Source of the DNA: Cololabis saira
Lineage: Eukaryota; Chordata; Actinopteri; Beloniformes; Belonidae
Length of the DNA: 64,000 bases
Assembly (NCBI RefSeq): GCF_033807715.1
Contig: NC_084599.1
Location: 1,644,501 to 1,708,500 of the forward strand
Direction: 5' to 3'
The notes beneath the pieces are model-generated. The model was not told the DNA's origin and did not search any database. It saw only the letters and a list, made by a program, of their open reading frames with translations. A program made the position numbers and the translations under genes. This document shows, piece by piece, positions 53,101 through 61,390 of the stretch. Positions within the stretch are counted from its first letter, which is position 1; every line of letters begins with the position of its first letter.

Positions 53101-56100
53101 GAAATATTGATTTAAAATTGATTATATGGGATGTTGAGTATTCAATCCTTCAAAATACACTCCCCATGACATGAATTGCATTACACTTTGTGAACATTAT
53201 ACGATAAAGAGAAAAAAAAACCAATTCTATCGCTTTATTTGATATTCATTCAGTCATTAACCTTTATTTAACCAGGCAGGTCATTAAGAACATTCTTATT
53301 TACAATGACGGCCTGGCAAGAGACAAGGACCACTTGGGGGGGAAGGAAGTGGTTTAGGGAGTAAAACACAGTAAAATTGTAGCTCTAAAAGGTAGAAAAC
53401 CATTAAGTAGCATTTTTTTGATAGGGTAGCAAAAACCGATAGACAGACGCTATCGGTTTATGCGGTAGTAGCATTTTTCGACAAAGCAGCAGAAATCGAC
53501 AGAACACCGGTGAATGGGAACAACAGTCCAGCCCATGGACTCCTTGCAAGTGTCCGGGTTCCCTGCTGCTGTGAAGAACTGGAAGCCACTGATGGGAGAA
53601 CAAGCCAGCTGCTAACAATGCAGGAGGGTTTCAAATCCAGTCCAACACCAGACCTAATGAAGGAGGAAGGCACCAAACCCACCATCCAGGATGAAACGAC
53701 AGATTCAGAAAATGCATCCTGAAGGTGGGCCCTAATGATGAACTCCTCAGTGAATGTCCCAAGCAGCAGAGATCCAATATGTAACACCAATTGAAAAAGT
53801 AGCTGAGATCAAGAAATTCCGCCTGTGGCTGGAAAAGGCTGGTCTGAACAACAGCACAGAGACATTAATCATAGCGGCGCAAGAACAGGCCAGGGTCCAC
53901 CACACTAGAGCCGTGATGCCTCCAGTCCTGGAGAATGAAAGAGCAGAGACCCTGTGGCACTTCCAGACCCATACTGGTGATGGTTAACCAACCAAACATT
54001 GTGGAAATCCACACACTCTCTGAGAAAAGTAGTGGCATTAGATGTAGCTACTTTAGCAACAGCAACACCAGGAGGTACACGAGAAGCTGGAGAAAGATGT
54101 GTAAAGTGTAGAGTGGTTGTTCTAGGGAAGTGTCTCCTGCAGATCCCAGGAGCAACAACCTAGATCTCCGTCCACAAGTGGACAGTCTTGGGAACTGTAA
54201 AATGACCAAGTGGAACCCTTAAGTTCCCAGGCCTTTGGTAAAGGATGGTTTAATTTCTCTCTCTGTCTCTCTCTCTCTCTGTCTCTCTGTGTGTGTGCGT
54301 TGCTAAGACTAATGCTGTATTGAGGAATTTTAGCAATAATATTATATTTAAAGAATTTTTATTAAGCTTCACGTTTCCACCTTTTAGTTTCATGAAATTC
54401 ACCTACATAGCCTTTTCTTTTCTTTCCAGATGAGCAACATCTGTGTCCGTTCAGACTTTAAGTATAGTGTTTACTCAATATTAAGCAATGAAAATATCAA
54501 ATATGTGAGCGAACCTTTTCTGCAATATAATCTCCCAGGAGAGGAGATAGTGGGCGTTGTGTACGTGGCCTTTATGTTATTGGTGAAATCAATAAAAACA
54601 ATTGGTGTGGAGTTGACAGTGAGAGAAAAGTTACCGACTAACAAGAATAATTGGAACTCTGGTCAAATATTGTTTTGTTTGTGTAATTCTCCGTGCTTCA
54701 TTTGAATCATTTGTAAATCTTAGTTTAACATTGTCCTTGTTTTACTTTCACCTTTCTAAGGATTGAAGCCATGGCCACCAGTGCAGGCAGCGGGCTGGAG
54801 GGCTTCAAGGCTCATTCTGTGTTCCAGGAAATCCAGAAGAAGCTTCAGGAGGTGACTGCTCTACACACACCACAAAACATTCTTATTGTAGTACAAGAAA
54901 ATTATCATATTTTATTGTTTGTAGTGTCTGTTGTTTAGCCACTATTATTGAACTCTTTTTCTTTTTTTTTTCGTTCTCATTCATTAACAAAACTTGTCGG
55001 TCCATCCAGTGGTGTTATTTCTATACACGTTAATCAGCTCAAGAGGACATATTCAGATCAAATAAATACTTTCAAGGTCATCCTGTCTTAATCATGAAAC
55101 TTTGTGCTTTAAGTATTTATTCACGTGACTTCAGTTGTACAAAACTGATGAAATCTGAGGAATAGTTTGAGCTGTTACAAGTTAAAAAAAAGATAGTTTA
55201 TTTTCTCCCCAGAGATGCTCATTCAGGATCATCCTTTTTAATAATTGTGATTTCAATTATATTGTTATATTGTATTAATTTTTGTAAATGTAAAAAAAAA
55301 AACATTTTGCCATAGTCAAGCAGACCTTTCTGAGTGTTTCCCTTTGGTTCATTAAATTATGAGATTATTATTATTATTAGGGGCCCTTAAGATGATTAAT
55401 GTGAATTAGAAAGCAAACACATCTATGAAACACAAACGCTGTTGCATACCCATCTGATACACTTACAGACTTACCAGTAGGTGCTTTAATATCAAAATTC
55501 AAAAATACTTTTTTCATCCCAGAAGGGAAATGAATTGTTGCAGTAGTCATGATGGAAGTCTCTTCAAAGAGTGATTGTAAAAGTTTCCTGCTGTGGGGAA
55601 GAGTCTCCTGTAGAGGTCTGGAGGGGGAAGCTCCTGCTGAAGACCAGCTGGGTGGAGCAGGAAAAGGGAGAAATGAAAGAGAGAATTAGTGTGGTTACAT
55701 GCACATCTAAATCAAGCTATTGGCAACAATCTAATTAAATATTAAACTGGACATTCAGACAAATTTGAGTATGGCCAAGAAGACAATGGATTATTGAGTG
55801 AGGTACAGCCCCTCCGGTGCTCCTGTGTTGCTGTCTACCAGCACAACAAACTACAAGAACAATGGAGATCAATGGTGGTGATAAGATACTTCTCATTAAT
55901 AACTGACAAACAAGGACCAGGAGGTGAGGGGTCTATAGCAGCATATCTACCACCAAGCCGTGTTTGAGACTAACTATTATAGTCTTGTCAATTCAGCAGA
56001 AGTATAAAAAAAATAAAAATAAAGTACAAATGCTTTTGACTAAGTACATTTGAAATTACTTTTCTAGGAAGGGGAGCAGTTTGTGAAAAAAATTGGAGGA

Positions 56101-56488
56101 GTATTTGCCTTCAAGGTCAAGGATGGCCCAAACGGGCAGGAGGCAACCTGGTTGGTGGATGTGAAAAATGGCAAAGGATGCGTTCACAATGACACAGGTG
56201 AGAGAACTCGGGCCAGGAGTGTGTGAGGTCTGCCGGCTGTCTCCTGCAGTATTTCCTTTTAGGAATAACGATAAAGTTGAAGGACTACACAAGCTTTTCT
56301 TGTTTTTGTGATAACATAATACCAGCAAGTCAACAAGAGTGCTTCTGTTCTCCAAGCTATTTTATTCATTTTTTTCAATTTTGACCAACTCTTATCTCTG
56401 ATCTACAGACGAGAAAGCAGATTGCACCATTTCCATGTCTGACACAGATTTGCTGGCTTTGATGACGGGGAAGATGAACCCCCAGACT
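50117..56488 (+). CDS. scp2: Sterol carrier protein 2 domain protein, 3' end beyond window
   Basis: Non-specific lipid-transfer protein; the family binds sterols and fatty acyl-CoA and is targeted to peroxisomes by a C-terminal AKL signal, which is not in this window. Exons 50117-50139, 54761-54851, 56068-56197, 56409-56488 join in phase with AG/GT borders. The product begins MPQIHKSR and continues [18 protein letters not shown], then [52 protein letters not shown] and TGKMNPQT, matching the SCP2 domain. The last expected exon (FFQGKLKITGN... to AKL) was not found up to 64000 and presumably lies past the 16-bp array. Exon 1 here has no thiolase domain, so this is either an SCP2-only gene (as some fish paralogues) or the short-form promoter of an SCPx gene; the latter is less likely because cpt2 lies immediately upstream. 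Confidence 0.92.
50354..50410. repeat. (ATT)n microsatellite
   Basis: attattattat tract with gtt and aat interruptions in scp2 intron 1. Confidence 0.9.
50532..51255. mobile_element. hAT-like MITE of the acttgagtaaaagtac family
   Basis: Right end acttgttactacccacctctg matches the cagaggtgg...gtaac terminus seen at 22498. Both sides are filled with ctcaagtaaaagtac / gtacttgagtaa motifs in opposite orientation. The left terminus is eroded (begins ggtactcaagtaaaag), so no target duplication could be paired. Confidence 0.65.
51902..52848. mobile_element. Inverted-repeat element with TAA target duplication (PIF/Harbinger-like)
   Basis: Ends AGGGGCTGACACACCAA and TTGGTGTGTCAAGGCCT are inverse with a few mismatches; TAA flanks both sides (51899-51901, 52849-52851). 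Subterminal gtcggctgtcgg / cagccgacgcgagcc motifs are mirrored. Hairpin MITE copy 8 is nested inside. No coding remnant. Confidence 0.75.
52241..52394. mobile_element. CGTAGG hairpin MITE copy 8
   Basis: Arms AAAGGCTGATTTATGGTTCT and GGAACCACAAATCAG. The core has three tandem ccctacgccgta units, an internal expansion seen in a shorter form in copy 7. Confidence 0.85.
53253..53335. repeat. Dispersed fish repeat fragment
   Basis: The cctttatttaaccaggcagg, tcattaagaac and ttatttacaatgacggcct blocks are a pattern I recall from widely dispersed teleost repeats; family name uncertain. Confidence 0.5.
53495..54190 (+). mobile_element. Degenerate non-LTR retrotransposon C-terminal fragment
   Basis: Broken + frames encode [32 protein letters not shown], then (53790-53990) [17 protein letters not shown] and [18 protein letters not shown], the order seen in the C-terminal domain of R2/RTE-like reverse-transcriptase genes of fish and invertebrates. 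Several frameshifts and stops; no 3' tail identified. It lies in scp2 intron 1. Confidence 0.65.
54852..56067. other. scp2 intron 2
   Basis: AT-rich; no repeat family, coding exon or structured element recognised. A short (ATT)n stretch is near 55365. Confidence 0.6.
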
Positions 56489-56529
56489 GTGAGTATCCAA
56501 CCTCGTTGCTTGTTTTCCAGTGTTCTGTC

Positions 56530-56602
56530 TGTTACCGTGGGTTACCGTGGGTTACCATGGGTTACCGTGGGTTACCGTGGGTTACCGTGGGTTACCGTGT
56601 GG
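56530..56602. repeat. 10-bp tandem repeat (gttaccgtgg) after scp2 exon
   Basis: Seven copies of gttaccgtgg, one with an A change, starting 42 bases after the donor of scp2 exon 56409-56488. Confidence 0.9.
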
Positions 56603-57235
56603 CGCTTTTCCACTAGTACCTACTGCGCCGGACTCCCCTCGTTTCTTTTCAATACCCAGATCAGAAGTAGGAGGTTGGAGTGAAGCAGCTGGGACGTATT
56701 TGATTGTGTATCTAAACGAAGAAGACAACAACACTAAAGATGTAGAACCTGGAGGAGATGAAAGATGTGCTGCTGGGTCTGTGGCTTGTGTTCCATATCA
56801 AGTTAAAAAATGAGAGTGAGAGAAGATTCAAGCGGCAACGCTTTTTAAAAAAAGTTTGTCTCGGCTGCTGAAAAGTGAGCTGGAGCCGTGAGCAGCTATG
56901 AAGAGACAGAGCTCCTGGTAGATCTGGTCGTTCCTTATCACCGTCTAGATCCCTTTTTAATTCTCTCCTCAGCACCAGGTTTATGAACATCTGCACCTCA
57001 GAGTTGGATCACCAAACAGACTTCTGCTGCCGTTGCTAGTTGAATAAAATGAACAAGAAGCCGTCAGAGAAAAAGATTGATTCATGCTCACCTTATAAGT
57101 AAAAGTTCAGAGCTCAAAACCCTGCAAGAGTCCCGTGATCGGGACCAAAACGGTACTAGTTTCTTCTGAGCAGAGGAAGATTTTGGTCCGCGGGTCGAGG
57201 TCGTCACGTGATCCCGCTGCTCCAATAGGATGCGA
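56603..57235. mobile_element. Probable inverted-repeat MITE
   Basis: Left part gcgcttttccactagtacct and right part aacggtactagtttcttctg carry mirrored actagtacc motifs, typical of a common teleost MITE. Exact ends and target duplication could not be fixed. Confidence 0.4.
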
Positions 57236-57416
57236 GTTACTAGTAAACACAATATATTAATATTAATAACCCAATATTGCGCTACAGTTTGTCACCTCCA
57301 CGACACATATCGTGACGTTTTTGTATCACGAAATTTCGTGGCACCATATATTTTTACACCCCTATTATTTATGGTCCATCTTATAATTTCTATTGTTTTA
57401 TTCTCTGTTTCTAATA

Positions 57417-57482
57417 CAGTAATCCCTTGTTCTTCGCGGGGGTTACGTTCCAAAAAGAACCTGTGATAAGTGAAATCCGCAA
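57417..57482 (+). mobile_element. Tigger/pogo-like terminal sequence
   Basis: acagtaatcccttgttcttc followed by gcggggttacgttcc-type sequence and gtgataagtgaaatccgc match the terminal inverted repeat pattern of Tigger (pogo-type Tc1/mariner) elements. Only one end was found. Confidence 0.55.
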
Positions 57483-57539
57483 CGTTTTTTTATTTTATTT
57501 TATTTTTTTTTATTTTACAATTATTATACAAGGCTTCAA

Positions 57540-57746
57540 ATTCAGATCAGCGCGACCCGAGAAATCTGATTTGAACGGGAGAAAATTGTCTGATACAAAA
57601 TGGGAACCGCAAATCCACGTTTCAGTTTCTGGAATCCAGTTGTTTCTGTGAATTGCAGCGATCCATTTGTCTCTCTAAAGCTTATTTTTCGGCAGTCTGT
57701 AAAACGAGAACAGAGTACAGTCGATCGCACAACAGCTCTTTCCCAT
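57540..57746 (-). pseudogene. THAP zinc-finger domain remnant
   Basis: From an ATG at 57746 on the minus strand: MGKSCCAIDCT, then FSFYRLPKN, a premature TAG, then in the same register RDKWIAAIHRNNW, TETWICGSHFVSDNF. This is the C2CH order of a THAP domain (C..C, W, C..H) with the AVPTIF-type end lost. It could come from a P-element/THAP9-like transposon or a THAP-containing host gene copy. It is not functional as it stands. Confidence 0.7.
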
Positions 57747-58389
57747 TTTAGATGTTTTCGAGTGCCAAAACTGAAAGTTTACACTGCCACTCAGTGGGCG
57801 TAACCCACTGTGAAGTTGCATCTGTGACGTCATGCGCATTCCCTCTATACCTACCAATGAAGACGTTTAATACAGTTAACAAAATTGACATTCATGCTTG
57901 CTTTCAATCAAACATTAAACACAGTAAAATGGATTTTGTTTTTAGCTAAAGAGATTGCCCTTGGTAAATTGTCCTTTTAAACTCATTGTTTTGTCTCTTC
58001 CAAACACACTTGAAGTTAAAAAGTTGGATGTTTTAGCATGTATCCCACACCTAGGCTGATCAACATGTACTATTGACTTTTCAGTTATTTATATCTCAGT
58101 TATTTGTAGAGAGACCTTGAAATGGAGCACATCTTCCAAGAACCAAGTCTGATGGTGTGGTGCTTTTGAATAAATAGACGTGTCACTTGCTGATTTATAA
58201 GCTGGGTCATGAACGCCATTAAATGCTACTTTGCTTCAGGACACATTTCCAAAGTGCTTTCACTAAAAGTGCTCATTTAAATCACTTAAACTACACTTTA
58301 TAGTTTGGCTCAGTCCACCAACTTTCATTTCTCCATTCGGTGCAGTGTTCGTATTGTATAAGCCCTTGTTGTAGACTTGTAGTCAAGAC

Positions 58390-58475
58390 CGCCTAAACCC
58401 AGAGACTACCAAGACCAGCGACTACTAAGACCAGCGACTACCAAGACCAGCGACTACCAAGACCACCACAGGGAT
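58390..58475. repeat. Short outlier cluster of the 16-bp repeat
   Basis: Four to five units of gactaccaagaccagc, the same sequence family as the array that begins at 61391, separated from it by about 3 kb of unrelated DNA. Confidence 0.85.
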
Positions 58476-58566
58476 TAAAGTTCTCCGTCTCTAGACGGAT
58501 TTCCGTCAATTCGAAAATTAGGAAAAAAGAAAAGAACAAAAACATTTGCACGTGCATTATCATGTT

Positions 58567-58682
58567 AAGCCTGAATTATGGTTCTGCGTTAAATCGACGC
58601 AGAGCCTACGCCGTACCCTACGGCGTAGGTTACGCGGCGTGGCGCACCGTACGTTGCGCGTCGCCGCGTAACCTACGCCGCC
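58567..58682. mobile_element. CGTAGG hairpin MITE copy 9, right arm replaced
   Basis: Left arm AAGCCTGAATTATGGTTCTG and core are present, but the right arm is missing: sequence passes at about 58682 into GC-rich 28S-like DNA. Confidence 0.75.
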
Positions 58683-58935
58683 GTCGCCCTCCTCTCCCCA
58701 CCGCCGGAGGTGCGGCGTCCGGCCCGGGACGAAGGCGGGGCCTTCGTCCAGCGGCGTTGGCGCGTCGTCGGGCGGGGGTTTTCGCGGGGCGGTGTTCGAC
58801 GCCGCGCGGAAGGCGGACCGGCGGGGGGGATCGGGTACGGCGGTCGGCGCTTCTCGCGGATCTCCCCAGCTGCGGCGCCCGTCGGGGACCCGTTAACGCG
58901 GGCCCCCGGCGGGTCGCCTCTCGGGTTGCCACCTT
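58683..58935 (+). rRNA. Probable 28S rRNA expansion-segment fragment
   Basis: GC-rich block with gatcgggtacggcggtcggc, cttctcgcggatctccccag, ctgcggcgcccgtcgggg and ccggcgggtcgcctc, which resemble the vertebrate 28S segment containing CTTCCCGTGGATCGCCCCAG. It is only about 250 bases, isolated, and joined directly to a truncated MITE, so it is a non-functional relic. Identity is from memory of rRNA sequence. Confidence 0.55.
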
Positions 58936-59184
58936 TCAGAAATAGAAATAAGGAACGCCTGATTTCAGCAGCGCAGGCGCCAAAAAAGGGACATCCCCAA
59001 AACTTCTAAACTGCATAGAAATGTATTTATTTTATATAAAAAAAACTAAATGCTTTGATTTAAAGTGCTTTAATAGCATTGAACTTGCATGACTGTACAG
59101 ACAGCCATACATACCAGTAACTTAAATAGTCTATCCTACTGTACGTCCACATCAGCCCAGATGTAGAATATAGCTATAGGCAGT

Positions 59185-59535
59185 ACTGGAGTTGAGGGGG
59201 GGATGAGGGGAGGTGGCATACCCCCTGAAATAAAAACGGTCCAAATCATCCCCCCAGTAAAACTGCCAAAGGGGGTTTCCATCCCTGAAATGTTATTTCA
59301 TCAATGAATGTGGTTTTACTGCTATTTCAACATTTAGAGTCATCACCAGAAAAATAACTTACTTGACAATTTTCACCTGTTTCAAGTAAATTATCACTTG
59401 AAATAAGTAGGAAAATCTGTCAGTGGGACAAGATTTATCTTCTTATTACAAGCAAAACAATCTTGTTCTACTGGCAGATTTTTCTACTTATTTCAAGTTT
59501 AAATCTACTTGAAACAGGTGAAAATTGTTGTTTTT
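59185..59535. mobile_element. Hairpin-rich repeat shared with 17981-18372
   Basis: Contains aaaacggtccaaatcatccc and a long imperfect hairpin: ttgaaataagtaggaaaatc...cagtgggacaagattt on one arm and its inverse on the other around attacaagc. The copy in the 17282-18903 element is nearly identical, so this is a mobile hairpin element. Confidence 0.7.
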
Positions 59536-59539
59536 TTCT

Positions 59540-60240
59540 AGTGACGAGTCTTGTTTTAAGTGTAATGAGATTTTTTTTACTAAAATGAGACATTTTAACT
59601 AGAAATAGGACAAATATTCTTAACATTTTGAGTTTTTGCAGTGATCCATTTTACTTATCCTGTGAAGGACAGAGTCATATTGATATGTTCAGAAAACTGT
59701 TTTTTATTGTTGTGTTTTGATGTATTTGATGTAAGCCCAGTGGATATTTAAAGCTTACAGAAGGCTGCATTTAACTGCTGCTATGTCATTCCTGCAGTAT
59801 TTCTGCAGGTGTTTTGGTCAGTGCTATTATTTGTAATATATTATATTATTTGTAATCAGCACAAATTATCTGTTCCCATATGATAAAATCCACCATCCCC
59901 CCTGATTTTTTTTTTTTTTTTTACAACTCGAGTACTGGCTACAGGTGATGGTCAGAACATTAGAATATGGTGTAAAAGAAATCCAGCCTTTGGGGCCTGT
60001 CACTAGTTTTACCGCTTCTAACCTCTTTTTCTGTGCTCCATTCTAAGGGAAGGGGGGGTATGATAATGAGGCTCTGCGCGGATTGGCTCCCTGAATGACA
60101 TGTAACAGGGGAGGAGAATAAACCTCGCTCCGCCAGAGCAGCCCGAGCCTGTAAATAAGACACAACACTGAATTTTCACAATTGGCAACGTTATTGTTAA
60201 AAAAATAAAATATGAGTTGTATATAAATAACATTTATGCA
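59540..60240. other. Unassigned part of scp2 intron
   Basis: AT-rich with a T-run at 59908-59922; no gene or repeat family recognised. Confidence 0.5.
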
Positions 60241-60246
60241 CTATTT

Positions 60247-60815
60247 CCGCCGGATCTGCCCGGCGGATGCTGAACGCTGGCCCCGGAGCCACGCCGGGCG
60301 CCCAGCATGGCTCCGGGGCGCATCGCCCGTTACCGGGGATCAAACCGACAGATTTCGCTGAAAATCTCGGAGGGTGAAGCTGATCCAGCCTGGGATGTAC
60401 CCCAGAAATCCCTGCTCCCAAAGCGGCTGGGAACCTGGACAATTTAGTCGGACGGACCGCGCTTTGGGAACCAGGAAGTCGGGCTGGAGCAGCGCGCATC
60501 ACCGCGGCTTTAACCGGGGAATCTGACCGGTTCCGACCGGCCGGGACCGCAGGAACTGGCCTGGACTGGTAGCAGGGACTCCCGGGGACCGACCAGCGGA
60601 ATTTCTCGCCCGGCGGATGCTGCGCGACGGGCGCCGCAACCCCACGGCGGGCGCACAGATCCGCTCCGGAGCGCATCCTGTGCGCATCGCCCGTTACCGG
60701 GGATCAAACCGACAGATTTGGCTGGAAATCTCGGAGGGTGAAGCTGGTCCGACCTGGGACAGACCCCCAAGGACCCAGCTCCCAAACCACCTGGGAACCT
60801 GGATGATTTAACCCG
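60247..60815. repeat. GC-rich ~360-bp unit in two diverged tandem copies
   Basis: The blocks gcccggcggatgctg, cgcatcgcccgttaccgggg, atcaaaccgacagattt, aatctcggagggtgaagctg and gggaacctgga occur in the same order at 60257-60440 and 60610-60802. No open frame explains the conservation. Confidence 0.8.
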
Positions 60816-60885
60816 GATCCGCTCCGCCGCGGCGCCGCGTCCGACTGGCTGAAGGAAGAACCGCTCCAGCAGCGGAGAGAGCTGG

Positions 60886-61200
60886 TTGTGGGCGTGGTTT
60901 CAGCAGCGGAGGCTGAACCTATGGAAATCTGCTCCCGTCGTGACGTCACGACGGGAGCAGATTCTAAACGGCTCAAAAAAACCCACGTGACACTGGGGGA
61001 CTCTGTCCGGCGGGGGTCAGAGAGCTTGCAGAAATTCGTGATACACCACTACGAAAAAATGGAGGAAGCTCAGGCCGGCAGAGTTAGTAGTGGGCGTGGT
61101 TTCACGCATCGGAGGCCAACCGATGTAAATCTGCTCCCCAAAGTTCCGTAACTTTGGGGAGCAGAATCTTACTGGCTCGTAGATCCACATCACACTGGAC
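60886..61200. repeat. Two ~200-bp units each carrying a different perfect hairpin
   Basis: Both units start gtgggcgtggtttca, continue cggaggc..aacc.atg.aaatctgctcc, and reach a stem-loop, then ...cacactgg. Unit A has a 38-base perfect palindrome at 60926-60963; unit B has a 15-base-pair stem with a 4-base loop at 61131-61164. The outer stem is shared; the inner stem sequence differs but pairs perfectly in each. Confidence 0.85.
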
Positions 61201-61390
61201 GGCTCATCCCGGGCGGCTGTACAGACACTGCAGAATTTGGTTGTTTCCTCCTTCTCTGAGTTGGCAGGCTGAAAGACAGAAAAAACCTGGTTTTCACAAT
61301 AGGTGCAGTGCATAGATGGAGGGGGAATATGAACTGGCCTGAAAAAAATTTTTCAGTCAAAAATATTTTTTTTGCTTTAATCCCTGCCAC

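Noticed and set aside
58562..59009. GC-rich frames with Arg/Gly-rich products on both strands
   Set aside because: Explained by the hairpin MITE and the 28S-like fragment.
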